Source: Acidobacteriota bacterium (GTDB lineage: Bacteria > Acidobacteriota > Vicinamibacteria > Vicinamibacterales > UBA2999). From it: DNA of 64,000 bases. The stretch lies in the NCBI GenBank assembly GCA_030697165.1, contig JAUYQQ010000008.1:5001-69000 (forward strand), given 5' to 3'. Below the pieces are notes generated by a model. That model made no database searches and had not been told where the DNA came from. It saw only the letters and a list, made by a program, of their open reading frames with translations. Position numbers and translations under genes: made by a program. Positions 34,723 to 46,337 of the stretch are shown one piece after another (the first letter of the stretch is position 1; every line of letters starts with the position of its first letter).

Positions 34723-36192
34723 CTAGTCGGGTTCGCCGACGACCTCGAGTTCGTCGCCGTTTTCTGCAGGTCCCGGCTCGGGCTCGGCGCCGGCGGCCGA
34801 CGCCTTCTTCCGCCTGGGGCGGATGTCGTACCGCTTGATCATCTCGTTCAGCGTCGTCGGCTTGATGCGCAGCAACTCGGCCGCGCGCTTCTGCACGCCG
34901 CCGGCGGCCTCGAGCGCCGATTCGATCCACTGGCGCTCGTAGGCAACCGTCACTTCCTTCAACGAGACGCCTTCGACCGGCATCACCACGTGCGGGATCT
35001 GGAACGACGGGCTCTTGCGCACCTGGTCGGGGATGAGTTCGGTGCCGATGCGCTGCCCGGTCGCCAGCACCACCGCGCGTTCGATCACGTTCTCCAGCTC
35101 GCGGACGTTGCCCGGCCAGTCGTACTCCATCAACAGGTCGAGCGCTTCCGGCGCCACCTCGATGTTCTTGCGGCCGTTCTCTTCGCCGTACTTGTCGAGG
35201 AAGTGCTGGACCAGCAGCGGAATGTCGTCGCGGCGCTCGCGCAGCGCCGGCAGGTGAATGCTGATCACGTGCAGGCGATAGTAGAGGTCCTCGCGGAAGC
35301 GGCCCTCTTCCATCTCGTGCTTCAGGTCGACGTTGGTTGCGGCGACGATGCGGACGTCGACCTTGATGGTTTCCATGCCGCCCAGGCGCATGAACTCGCG
35401 TTCCTGCATCACGCGCAGCAGCTTCGCCTGCGTCTCGATCGGCACGTTGCCGATCTCATCGAAGAAGATCGTGCCCTTGTCGGCCAGGTCGAACATGCCC
35501 TTCTTGGGATACACCGCGCCGGTAAACGCGCCCTTGACGTGGCCGAAGAGGGTCGACTCGAGCAGGTCGGGCGGCAGGTTGCCCGAGTTGACCGCGACGA
35601 ACGAGCGGTCGCTGCGCGCCGAATTCTGGTGAATGGCGCGGGCGACCAGTTCCTTACCGGTGCCGCTTTCGCCGGTAATCAGGATGGTCGAGCGGCTCGG
35701 CGCCGCCTGGATGATCAGGTCGAACACCTGCTTCATCCGGCTGCTCTTGCCGATGATGCCCGAGAACTTGTGGTAGCGCGCCTGCAGGTTCTGCTTGAGC
35801 GCCACGTTCTCGGCCACCAGCTGGCGGCGCTCGACGGCGTTGCGCAACACCACCAGCACTTCGTCGTTCTTGAACGGCTTGGTGATGTAGTCGAACGCGC
35901 CCTTCTTCATGGCCGCGATCGCGCTTTCCATCGAGGCGTAGGCGGTCACCATCAGCACCGGCAGGTCATCGTCGTGCTTCTTGATCTCGTCCAGCACCTG
36001 CATGCCGTCGAGGCCGGGCATCATCACGTCGACGATCACCGCGTCGAACGGCAGCGACTTGGCCAGCTCGAGCCCTTCCTGCCCGCCCGACGCCAGTCGC
36101 ACGCTGTAGCCCTCGCGCTCGAGGAGCGTCCCCAGGATGTCGCGCATCACCTCTTCGTCGTCGATGACCAGTACTGACGCATTCCGTCGCAT
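34723..36192 (-). CDS. sigma-54-dependent NtrC-family response regulator
   Basis: 489 residues. Receiver domain 1-120 with DDEE and phospho-acceptor D55 (VIVDVMMPGLDG). AAA+ domain with Walker A GESGTGK 174-180, GAFTGA 221-226 for sigma-54 contact, and Walker B GTIFFDEIG. C-terminal Fis-type HTH (VQKRAAELLRIKPTTLNEMIKRY), then an acidic tail of ~30 residues. It starts 2 bases after the kinase stop, so the two form one system. It needs RpoN elsewhere. The target promoters are unknown; the M14 gene immediately downstream is a candidate. Confidence 0.95.
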   Translation of the reverse strand: MRRNASVLVIDDEEVMRDILGTLLEREGYSVRLASGGQEGLELAKSLPFDAVIVDVMMPGLDGMQVLDEIKKHDDDLPVLMVTAYASMESAIAAMKKGAFDYITKPFKNDEVLVVLRNAVERRQLVAENVALKQNLQARYHKFSGIIGKSSRMKQVFDLIIQAAPSRSTILITGESGTGKELVARAIHQNSARSDRSFVAVNSGNLPPDLLESTLFGHVKGAFTGAVYPKKGMFDLADKGTIFFDEIGNVPIETQAKLLRVMQEREFMRLGGMETIKVDVRIVAATNVDLKHEMEEGRFREDLYYRLHVISIHLPALRERRDDIPLLVQHFLDKYGEENGRKNIEVAPEALDLLMEYDWPGNVRELENVIERAVVLATGQRIGTELIPDQVRKSPSFQIPHVVMPVEGVSLKEVTVAYERQWIESALEAAGGVQKRAAELLRIKPTTLNEMIKRYDIRPRRKKASAAGAEPEPGPAENGDELEVVGEPD

Positions 36193-36194
36193 GG

Positions 36195-39107
36195 TTAGTG
36201 TCCCCTTCGACTCGCACGAGCGGATGGATCATCCGCTCGTGCTTGCTCAGGGCAAGCTGCGAATCGGATCTCGAATCGGGTGCCGGTGCCGGGCGTGCTG
36301 TCACACTGGATGGTGGCCTCGTGCTCGCGCACGATGCCGTAGGTAATCGACAACCCGAGCCCGGTGCCCTGGCCAATGGGCTTGGTCGTGAAGAACGGGT
36401 CGTAAATGCGGGCCAGGTGCTCTGCGGCAATGCCACTGCCGGTGTCGGCCACCTCGGCCACCACCTCCCGGCCGTCGGTGCGGGTCGAAATGGTCAGCCA
36501 GCCGCCGCTGTTCATGGCGTCGCGGGCGTTGAGGAAGAGGTTGAGGAACACCTGCTGCAGCTTGAACTCGAAGCCGATCACGCGGACCGGCTCGGCATGA
36601 AGCTCGCGGCGCACCTTGATGCTGCCCTTCTCGAACTGGTGCTCGAGCAGCGACAGCACGTCGGCAATGACCACATTGAGATCGACGACAGTGCGCTCGG
36701 ATTGTTCCGCGGCGCTCGGCCGCGACAGGTTGAGCAGGCCGTTCACGATGCGGGCGGCGCGGAAGGTCTGCTTTTCGATCTTCTCCAGCACAGGCGTGCG
36801 CGGATCCGCCGGGTCGGCACCCTCGAGCAGCATCTGGGTGTAGCTGGAAATGCCGGTCAGCGGCGTGTTGACCTCATGGGCCACACCGGCCGCCAGCAGG
36901 CCGAGCGACGCCATCTTCTCCGAGATGCGCAGCTGCTCCTCCATCTGCGAACGCTCGGTGATGTCCTCGAAGATCACGATGGTGCCGGCCTGCGAGCCGC
37001 CGGCCAGGGCCTGCAGCGGCACCGTGGTCACGTTGACCAGCAGGCGGGCGCCGTCGACGCCGTTACGGGCCAGCAGCGGGACGCGGAAAATAGTGGTGCC
37101 GTCGGGCTGGTCGCGACGCGCCGCGTTGAGCAATTCGATGACATGCGCGTCGAACAGGCGGTCGAGATGCTGGCCGAGCACGGCCGCGCGCCGCGGACCA
37201 TACAGGCGCTCGAGCGCCGCGTTCCAGCGCACCACGTGGTCGCCCGGCCCCATCACCAACAGGCCATCGTCGAGCGACTCGAGGATGTTCTCGTTGAAGG
37301 CGTGGAGCCGGTCGAGTTCCGACGCCTTGAGGTGCAACTGCCGATAGAGACGGCCGTTCTCGATGGCGGTCGCGGCCTGCGCGGCGACGGCAGTCACGAG
37401 CGCCGTGTCTTCGCTGCTGAGCGGCTCGCCGCTGGCGCGGCGGCCGAGCGCGAGCACGGCAATCGCGGTGTCCTTGGTGATGCAGGGGACGAAGTAGAAG
37501 ATGCCGGCATCGCGCCAGAACTCCACCTCTTCGGCGGTGAATCGGGTTGCCGCCAGCGGGTCGTCCAGGCGCACAGTGTGCGAGCTGTTCAAGCGCGTGC
37601 CGACCCCGGACGCGCCCGACAACCGCGGCGGCGCCGATTCGAAGCCGGCGTGGCTGATCACGTCGAAATCGCCGGCGTCGTTGGCCAGCAGGAACGCCAT
37701 GCGATCCAGCTCGATGGTCTCGCGCACGCGCGTGACGAGGCGATCGGCCAGGCGGTTGAGATCGAGGTCGCTGTTCAACTCGCCGGCGAAGCTCACCAGC
37801 GCGCGGCGGTAGTCGTAGCGGTCGCGGTAGAAGGCGCGATCAATCGCCCGCTGCAACCCCTCCTTTACCGGCTTGGCCAGCAGGATCACGACCACGGTGG
37901 CCAGGAAGGCGATCACCCAGCGGTGCTGCGACTCGCCGTCGAGCATCTCGTTGCCAGACGCGCGCAGGATCAGCACGTAGATCGCAACGATGGCGGCCAC
38001 CGCGGAAATGTAGACCAGCAGGCGCTTGAGGATGATCTCCACGTCCATCAGGCGATAGCGGATGATGGCCGAGGCAAACGCCAGCGGAATGAGGCCCAGC
38101 GGCACCGCCGACAGCTCCATCGGAATGGAGGGATCGGCACCAAGGGCAAACGGCACGGCGTAGCCAAGCGCAAACGGCACGGCGCCAAGGGCAGTGCCCC
38201 ACACGATCCAGCGCAGCTGGCGCTTCACCGTGACCGAGCGCGCGCGCGACAGCGCGCGCAGCAGCACCGCGAGGCCCGCGGCGCCAAACCCGGCGAGGTA
38301 GACGTACTCGAGCCGATCGAGCAGCGTGACGACCCTGATGAAGTACTCGGGATCGACACTTGACCGCAGCACCGCCAGCGTGCGCGTGGCGCCCAGCACC
38401 GCACCCGGCAGGTAAATGGCCGGCAGCCAGCGCGCCAGCGTGGCCGAGTAACCAGGCATGTGCGGGCGCTCGGGGAACACCAGCGTGAAATGCAGGAACA
38501 GCGCCGGCAGCACGCTGAGCGCGATCACATCGCCCCAGTAGAAGACCCAGTCAACGCGATCGAGCCGGCCGCTGAACGAGAACGTGAACACGCCGAAGAA
38601 CGCCACCGACAGCCAGAAGAAGTGCAGCGTGGCCTGGTCGGTCGGCCGGCGCGCGCGGACCGCCGCACCCACCAGCAAGGTGAAGATGCCGACTGCGGCC
38701 AGCACGTAGTAGAACAAGCCGGTGCCGCTCGGCATGGGCGCCAGCGAGACGGTCGCAATCTGATGGGAGCCCAGCCTGAGCAACGTGTACAAATGCCGCT
38801 CGCCCGCGTTGGCGCCGTGCTGCAACGCCAGCACGTCCTGGCGGCCGTCCACCGGCTGGTTGTTAATCGCGAGCAGGATGTCGCCGGGGCGAACCCCGGC
38901 GCGGCTGGCCGCGGACGGCGACGCCACTTCGGCGGCGACCACGCCGACCGCGCGCTCGACCCACAGCACGCCGTCTTCAACTTCGGTCGAGGTCGCGCGC
39001 GAGACGACGTTGGCCAACCCCAGCACCAACAGGCCGAGCGTCACCGCAATCGGCAACGCGGTTTGCCGCCACTCACGCCACCAGGATTCCGGGTCGGAAA
39101 CGGGCAT
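36195..39107 (-). CDS. membrane histidine kinase with PDZ, 7TM, GAF and PAS parts
   Basis: 970 residues from the ATG at 39107; an ATG at 39173 is also open. A first TM (TALPIAVTLGLLVLGLANVV) is followed by a PDZ-like segment (ASPSAASRAGVRPGDILLAINNQPVDGRQD). Six to seven further TM helices follow, up to about residue 400. A GAF-like domain (~440-600) and a PAS domain (NILESLDDGLLVMGPGDHVVRWNAALERLYG) come next. HisKA has the phospho-His in GLLAAGVAHEVNTPLTGISSYTQML, and the ATPase has N, G1 and G2 boxes (FLNLFLNARDAM, VADTGSGIA, GQGTGLGLSI). The periplasmic PDZ suggests sensing of protein C-termini or unfolded envelope proteins. The last residues overlap a GCTTGC..GCAAGC palindrome (36240-36256). 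Confidence 0.92.
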   Translation of the reverse strand: MPVSDPESWWREWRQTALPIAVTLGLLVLGLANVVSRATSTEVEDGVLWVERAVGVVAAEVASPSAASRAGVRPGDILLAINNQPVDGRQDVLALQHGANAGERHLYTLLRLGSHQIATVSLAPMPSGTGLFYYVLAAVGIFTLLVGAAVRARRPTDQATLHFFWLSVAFFGVFTFSFSGRLDRVDWVFYWGDVIALSVLPALFLHFTLVFPERPHMPGYSATLARWLPAIYLPGAVLGATRTLAVLRSSVDPEYFIRVVTLLDRLEYVYLAGFGAAGLAVLLRALSRARSVTVKRQLRWIVWGTALGAVPFALGYAVPFALGADPSIPMELSAVPLGLIPLAFASAIIRYRLMDVEIILKRLLVYISAVAAIVAIYVLILRASGNEMLDGESQHRWVIAFLATVVVILLAKPVKEGLQRAIDRAFYRDRYDYRRALVSFAGELNSDLDLNRLADRLVTRVRETIELDRMAFLLANDAGDFDVISHAGFESAPPRLSGASGVGTRLNSSHTVRLDDPLAATRFTAEEVEFWRDAGIFYFVPCITKDTAIAVLALGRRASGEPLSSEDTALVTAVAAQAATAIENGRLYRQLHLKASELDRLHAFNENILESLDDGLLVMGPGDHVVRWNAALERLYGPRRAAVLGQHLDRLFDAHVIELLNAARRDQPDGTTIFRVPLLARNGVDGARLLVNVTTVPLQALAGGSQAGTIVIFEDITERSQMEEQLRISEKMASLGLLAAGVAHEVNTPLTGISSYTQMLLEGADPADPRTPVLEKIEKQTFRAARIVNGLLNLSRPSAAEQSERTVVDLNVVIADVLSLLEHQFEKGSIKVRRELHAEPVRVIGFEFKLQQVFLNLFLNARDAMNSGGWLTISTRTDGREVVAEVADTGSGIAAEHLARIYDPFFTTKPIGQGTGLGLSITYGIVREHEATIQCDSTPGTGTRFEIRFAACPEQARADDPSARASRRGH
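36240..36256. repeat. GCTTGC-TCAGG-GCAAGC palindrome in the kinase 3' end
   Basis: A 6+5+6 dyad within the coding end of the kinase. The core GCTCAGGGCAAGC recurs in eno (45355-45367), in the glycosyltransferase 1 tail (26231-26243) and, with GCGAGC, after gpmA (47104-47122). Confidence 0.7.
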
Positions 39108-39305
39108 GGCCGTCGTTGGTTCAGTGTTACCTAACAAGACAGGGCTATCCGGCGAATTTACAGCAAACCCCATACCACGAGCTCGGCCGCGAACAGGCGG
39201 CTAAACAGTTGATAAATAAGCCTTTTCCAGCCCAGGCGCGAACCAGGTGGTCTAACTATCCAACCATGTGGTGGTTCGATCCAAAACTTAGTATGCGCCG
39301 AATAT

Positions 39306-39357
39306 GGGCGAAAATCCTGACCTCATGTTCAGCGAGCCTCGCTGATAGGATTCGCCC
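39306..39357 (+). promoter_or_regulatory. nested dyad-symmetry element abutting a start codon
   Basis: Outer arms GGGCGAAAATCCT and AGGATTCGCCC enclose a perfect inner palindrome TCAGCGAG-C-CTCGCTGA (39329-39345). The element ends one base before the ATG at 39358, so it covers the place of the ribosome-binding site. It could be an operator or an RNA hairpin that hides the start. The rest of the 250-base divergent gap is AT-richer and holds both promoters. Confidence 0.6.
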
Positions 39358-40398
39358 ATGTTCCTCCTCTACGGCGCCACCGGGTTCGTCGGGGAGGCAA
39401 TCGCCCGCCTCGCCGCCGACACCGGCCTGCGGCCCGTCCTCGCCGGCCGTAACCCCGGACAACTCGCCGCGCTGGCCACCGAACTCGGTCTCGAACACCG
39501 CGTGTTCGACCTCGGCCCGAACATCGATCGGTTTCTCGACGATGTGAAGGTGGTGCTGCACTGCGCCGGACCGTACATCCACACCTTCAAGCCGATGGTC
39601 GAAGCGTGCCTCCGCACACGCACGCACTATCTCGACCTCACCGGCGAGATCCCCGTGTACGAAGGCATCGCCGCCCTCGATGGCGACGCATTGAGGCAGG
39701 GCGTCATGCTGCTGCCAGGCGTCGGCTTCGACGTGGTGCCCACCGATTGCCTGGCGCTCCACCTGAAGCAGCGCCTGCCTTCGGCCACGCGCTTGACGCT
39801 GGCCTTCCGCACGCAGGGGCCCGGCGGGCTCCCACCGGGAACACAGCGCACCATGATCGAGCTGCTTCCGTACGGCAACCGCGTGCGGCGCAACGGACGG
39901 CTCGAGGTCCCCGAACGCGGCGTGAAGACCCGCATGATCGACTTTGGCGACGGCCCTGTCGAGGCGACGCGGCTGACATGGGGCGATGTCTTCATGGCGT
40001 ACCACAGCACCGGCATTCCCGACATCGAGGACTACGCCTTGCTGCCTGAGTCGGCGCGGCGGCAGATGGCGAAGCTGGACTACCTGCGGCCGCTCTTCAG
40101 GATCCCGATGCTGCGCGCGCTGTTGAAGCGCGGCGTGCGACCGGGGCCAGGCGCCGAGCAGCGCGCGCGCACCATCACTCACGTCTGGGGTGAAGTGGAA
40201 GACGATCGCGGCTCGCGCGCCACCGCGCGCCTTCACGGTCCCGAAGCCGGCGTCGTCTGGACCGGGCGCGCCGCGTTGGCCGCGGTGCGGAAGGTCTTGA
40301 GCGGCAATGCGCCGGCTGGTTTTCAAACACCGGCCAAGGCCTACGGCGCGGATTTCGTGTTGGAGTGCGAGGGGGTGACCCGCGAGGATGTCGCATAG
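39358..40398 (+). CDS. saccharopine-dehydrogenase-like NAD(P) Rossmann enzyme
   Basis: 346 residues opening MFLLYGATGFVGEAIARLAADTGLRPVLAGRN, a GxTGxxG Rossmann motif as in the saccharopine-dehydrogenase-like/trans-acting enoyl reductase family. VVLHCAGPYIHTFKPMVEACLRTRTHYLDLTGE is the matching second half. The C-terminal half carries GVGFDVVPTDCLA and is typical of the family's substrate domain. The substrate is unknown; members include lipid enoyl reductases and ketoreductases. It stands alone. Confidence 0.85.
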   Translation: MFLLYGATGFVGEAIARLAADTGLRPVLAGRNPGQLAALATELGLEHRVFDLGPNIDRFLDDVKVVLHCAGPYIHTFKPMVEACLRTRTHYLDLTGEIPVYEGIAALDGDALRQGVMLLPGVGFDVVPTDCLALHLKQRLPSATRLTLAFRTQGPGGLPPGTQRTMIELLPYGNRVRRNGRLEVPERGVKTRMIDFGDGPVEATRLTWGDVFMAYHSTGIPDIEDYALLPESARRQMAKLDYLRPLFRIPMLRALLKRGVRPGPGAEQRARTITHVWGEVEDDRGSRATARLHGPEAGVVWTGRAALAAVRKVLSGNAPAGFQTPAKAYGADFVLECEGVTREDVA

Positions 40399-40448
40399 GG
40401 CTCGCCAGGAGGCGCGCAGCGCCGAGCCCTATCGAGGGCCGAAGGCCC
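40397..40448. terminator. two hairpins between convergent genes
   Basis: AGGGCTCG / CGAGCCCT (40397-40404 with 40423-40430), then GGGCC-GAA-GGCCC (40436-40448). They fill the gap between the reductase stop and the stop of the outer-membrane protein gene. GC-rich without T-runs. Confidence 0.6.
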
Positions 40449-40458
40449 GAGGCCTTCT

Positions 40459-42345
40459 TCAGAATCTGACGGTGAGGCCGCCGACGACGCGCTTGGGCGG
40501 ACGCACGACGAGGATCTCGTCGTAGACCGAGGCGCCGGCGAGCGATTCGTGGAACAGGTTGCGTACGCCGAACAGCATCTCCCACTCTGACGCGCGGAAG
40601 TTCATGAAGGGCAGCGCCTGGTTGACCTGCAGGTCGAAGCGTGCGTCGAAGCCTGGACCGTCGGTCAGCGAACCCGACACGAACGCCGTGTTCAGCTTGT
40701 AGAGCACGACCACCCGCGTGGCGGTCATCGGAATCTCGGTTTGCAGCGATGTGGTCACGTCGTGAATCCGTTCGGCGCTGCGCACGGCCGACGGCACCCA
40801 GCGCGTGAGCACGGCGTACTCGACCGGCGTCGACGGCGACTGCCAGGTGGCGTTGGCCAGCGAGTAATCGATCGAACCACGGAAGTTTTCGAACAGCGCG
40901 TGCGTCAAGGTCACGCCGACCCCGCGGACGGTGGCATTGCCGGCGGCGCCGACGTAGTAATGGCCCAGCGAGGCGTCGGTGCTCTGGTCGTGGCGCAAGC
41001 CGAACAGGGTGACGGTCTGGTCGCTGATACGCTGCTCGAACGCGCGCACGCCGAACGTGGCGCCGTTGAAGACGCGCTCGACGCCGACCTCGTAGTTCTG
41101 CAGCTCCTGCGGGCGCATGGCCGCGGACGAGAAGGTCGAGAACGTGCGCTGGGGCGGCAGGTAGGCGGCGCTCGTCGGCGGGAGGAATTCTTCCGCGCCC
41201 GGGGCGCTCAACTCGCGCGCCGCGGAGAAGCGCACGCGCACGTTGCGGGTGGGCGACAGCGTCGCCGCCAAACGCGGGCTGAACAGCGACGGCGCGTCGC
41301 CCAGGTAATCGTAGTTGGCGTAGGTGGCGCCATAGCTCAGCGAGAGATAGCGCGACACTTCCCACTCGTCGTAGGCGAACACCGAGCCGACGTTGCGCGC
41401 CGTGTCGTTCACGGCCAGCAGCGCGGCGGTGTTGCCGCCTTCGTAGCGCTGCAGGCTGTAGGACATCCCCACCTGGTAGCGGTGAGCAACCGGGGCGGTG
41501 ACCACGTAGCTGCCGGCGAGCATCCAGGAACTCAGGTCGTTCTGGTTCATGGCCGCGCGCACCGTCCAGTCGCCGTGCGTGCCCACCGGCGCGCCGACCG
41601 AGAAGAAGGCGACGCTGCTCGTGCGGTCGAGTTGCAGCAACTGCAGCGGATTGTCGAAGGCCCCCGTCGTCAACAGGTTGACCTGGCCGCCGAGCGACAG
41701 GTCCGAGAACATTGCCGTAGCGGCCTTCGCCGACGAGCCGACCGCGCGGCCGATGAACTGGAACGAGTCGGTGATGAACCAGTCGTCATCGTGCGGATTG
41801 TCTTGTGGGATACCGGCCATGGCCTGGCCGTCGCGCAACACGCCGCGCTTCAGGTGGCGCAACCGCCAGGCGAAGTCGCCTTCGTTGCGGTCGTCCTTTC
41901 CGGAGGCGCCGACCGGAGCGCCGATCGCGGTGGTGCCGATGCCGGCGCTGACGATGCTGGGGGCGCTGGCAGTGCCTTCGCGCCGCAGGGTGAAGGACGA
42001 GGGGCTGCTCGCGGCGGGCCGCACGTTGACCATGGTGCTGCGCGGCGCGTGAAAGCCTTGCAGGTGCGCGCGAAGCAGGTAGGCTCCGGGGGGCAGCTGG
42101 CGCAGCGTGAACTGGCCGGCCTTATCGGACACCGCAAACGCGGTGGTGTTGCCGAGGGCGGAAATCACCACGCCATCGAGTGGCTGGCCGGCTTCGTCCA
42201 TCACCGAGCCGTCGATGTGGCCTGTGCTGGCGGCGGCGAGGTTAGTGATGCGTTCGATCTGGGGTTGTGCCGAGGCAAGGGTCGAGTGCAATGCCAACAG
42301 GCATAGCATCGAAACCGGGGCGAGCAGGCGACGGGGGGTGCCCAT
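40459..42345 (-). CDS. TonB-receptor-like outer-membrane beta-barrel with carboxypeptidase-regulatory domain
   Basis: 628 residues. Signal peptide MGTPRRLLAPVSMLCLLALHSTLASAQ, then a CarboxypepD-regulatory-like Ig fold (GHIDGSVMDEAGQPLDGVVISALGNTTAFAVSDKAGQFTLRQLPPGAYLLRA). The rest is an amphipathic-strand barrel (RYQVGMSYSLQRYEGG, SLSYGATYANYDYLG, RVRFSAARELSAPGAEEF) ending GLTVRF with the terminal Phe needed by the BAM machinery. A clear TonB box and plug domain are not seen, and the chain is short for a TonB receptor, so transport by TonB is uncertain. Confidence 0.82.
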   Translation of the reverse strand: MGTPRRLLAPVSMLCLLALHSTLASAQPQIERITNLAAASTGHIDGSVMDEAGQPLDGVVISALGNTTAFAVSDKAGQFTLRQLPPGAYLLRAHLQGFHAPRSTMVNVRPAASSPSSFTLRREGTASAPSIVSAGIGTTAIGAPVGASGKDDRNEGDFAWRLRHLKRGVLRDGQAMAGIPQDNPHDDDWFITDSFQFIGRAVGSSAKAATAMFSDLSLGGQVNLLTTGAFDNPLQLLQLDRTSSVAFFSVGAPVGTHGDWTVRAAMNQNDLSSWMLAGSYVVTAPVAHRYQVGMSYSLQRYEGGNTAALLAVNDTARNVGSVFAYDEWEVSRYLSLSYGATYANYDYLGDAPSLFSPRLAATLSPTRNVRVRFSAARELSAPGAEEFLPPTSAAYLPPQRTFSTFSSAAMRPQELQNYEVGVERVFNGATFGVRAFEQRISDQTVTLFGLRHDQSTDASLGHYYVGAAGNATVRGVGVTLTHALFENFRGSIDYSLANATWQSPSTPVEYAVLTRWVPSAVRSAERIHDVTTSLQTEIPMTATRVVVLYKLNTAFVSGSLTDGPGFDARFDLQVNQALPFMNFRASEWEMLFGVRNLFHESLAGASVYDEILVVRPPKRVVGGLTVRF

Positions 42346-42356
42346 CTGTGACGTTG

Positions 42357-42384
42357 CTGCCCGCCCCGTTTGAGGGGGCGGGCA
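42357..42384. terminator. GC hairpin upstream of the barrel gene
   Basis: TGCCCGCCCC-GTTTGA-GGGGGCGGGCA, a stem of about ten pairs, followed within 25 bases by the palindrome at 42407-42434. Both lie between two minus-strand genes. Confidence 0.6.
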
Positions 42385-42406
42385 GTCTACCTAGTCTACG
42401 CCTTTC

Positions 42407-42434
42407 GTCCGCCGTCGCCAAGGCTACGGCGGAC
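42407..42434. repeat. palindrome GTCCGCCGT..ACGGCGGAC
   Basis: 9-base perfect arms with a 10-base centre (CGCCAAGGCT). It is the same family as 16916-16945. Confidence 0.8.
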
Positions 42435-42453
42435 AAAGCGGTGCGGTTCGTCC

Positions 42454-43476
42454 CTACCCTTTGATAGTGAACTTGACGTCGCGAGTAATCGTCTTATTGG
42501 CCGCTTTATCCGTGATCTTGATGGCCAGTCGGTATTCGCCCTCGCCGAAAGACCCCAGCGGGACGGTAATGCCGCCGGGGACCGGGAACTTGGCCGGGTC
42601 GAACTGCGGAGGCAGCATCGAGGCGTTGACCACCTGCGGGTTGGTCTTGTTGAAGAACTTCTCGGCGCCAGCCTCGGTCTTGTGGAATTCGTACTCGAGG
42701 GTCAGGTCGGGCTTACCGCCCGCGTCGAGGCCTGAGTTGTAGACCTGGAAGAAGACCGACAGCTCGTCGGCTTTCTTGAACTCCATGTCGGGCGCCGGGA
42801 TCAGTTCCTGCGCGCCGAACACGAACGGACGCTCGCGCGCCTCCTCCGGGCCGATCGCCGCCGTCAGCATGTTGACCGTATCGGCAACCAGGACGGTGCT
42901 GGTGTTCAGTTCGGCGTTGTAGAAGTCGGGCACCGTGATCTGGGTCTTGAGGACGCCGATCTTGGCGACGGTGTTCTTCGGGGCCTTGTCGGCCAGGCGC
43001 TCCTTGAAGGCGATGTACACGTCGTAGGTGCCGGCGACGGCCATGAACACGCGGTGCAGCTTGGGCGCATCACCGGCGATCTGCGCGGCGGGCACGAAGT
43101 GAATGTCGTCCCACGGGTACTCGACCTTCTTGGCCTTCGGGTCGGGCACGGCCGCCGGGTTGACCACGCGGATGTAGAGCGCGGAGTCCGTCTTGGGCGC
43201 GTTGTTGATGCTCAGCACGAAGGGCACGAACGTGCGCGCCTCCTGCGACTTCATGAAGAAGGGCTGGACCGACATCGTGATGTCGGCGGGCGCAGGCTGG
43301 CCGGCCATGATACCGTCCACGGTCTTCACGAGCAGCTCGATCTCTGCCTGTTCCTGCTTGCTGCGCTTCTTCTCGTCCTTCTTCGGAGCCTGCTGAGCAG
43401 CTACTCCTGATGCGGCAAAGGTTGCCGACACCACCAGCGCGACTGCCACGGCCATTGCACGCCGAAATACCATCAT
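42454..43476 (-). CDS. exported protein of unknown function
   Basis: 340 residues with a signal peptide (MMVFRRAMAVAVALVVSATFAASGVAAQ), then a charged helix (KKDEKKRSKQEQAEIELLVKTVDGIMAG). The body is strand-rich with features such as FVLSINNAPKTDSALYIRVVNP, VFMAVAGTYDVYIAFKERL and SVFFQVYNSGLDAGGKPDLTLEYEFHK. It ends in a segment like an Ig-type domain (GEYRLAIKITDKAANKTITRDVKFTI). Probably periplasmic. I recognise no catalytic motif. It is the first gene upstream of the barrel gene, separated by two hairpins. Confidence 0.72.
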   Translation of the reverse strand: MMVFRRAMAVAVALVVSATFAASGVAAQQAPKKDEKKRSKQEQAEIELLVKTVDGIMAGQPAPADITMSVQPFFMKSQEARTFVPFVLSINNAPKTDSALYIRVVNPAAVPDPKAKKVEYPWDDIHFVPAAQIAGDAPKLHRVFMAVAGTYDVYIAFKERLADKAPKNTVAKIGVLKTQITVPDFYNAELNTSTVLVADTVNMLTAAIGPEEARERPFVFGAQELIPAPDMEFKKADELSVFFQVYNSGLDAGGKPDLTLEYEFHKTEAGAEKFFNKTNPQVVNASMLPPQFDPAKFPVPGGITVPLGSFGEGEYRLAIKITDKAANKTITRDVKFTIKG

Positions 43477-43644
43477 CAGTTCCCCCTCAAAGAGGGCGCG
43501 CTACGGCACGCCCCTACGCTTCCGATCACCCGATCATAGGGGGCCACCGCGATCAAGTCAACAAACGCTAAATCGTTATTACAGTAGAGGTTTGGCGTGA
43601 AAACGGGAGACATCCGGTGATATGGTGCTGAGGAGCTGCCACCC

Positions 43645-46247
<2,603 letters not shown>

Positions 46248-46337
46248 CGCCTCGCACTGAACCACTGAAGCACCGAAACACAGCCTTGGCCAAACCGCGC
46301 TTCCGTGTTTTGGTGTTTCCGTGAGAAGCATTCCCAT
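46248..46337. other. eno-gpmA gap with CACCGAAACAC / GTGTTTTGGTG inverted motifs
   Basis: 90 bases. GCACCGAAACAC near 46267 pairs with GTGTTTTGGTGTTT near 46307, giving an imperfect hairpin. CACTGAACCACTGAAGCACCG is a short direct repeat. It may attenuate or stabilise the transcript. No promoter is evident. Confidence 0.4.
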
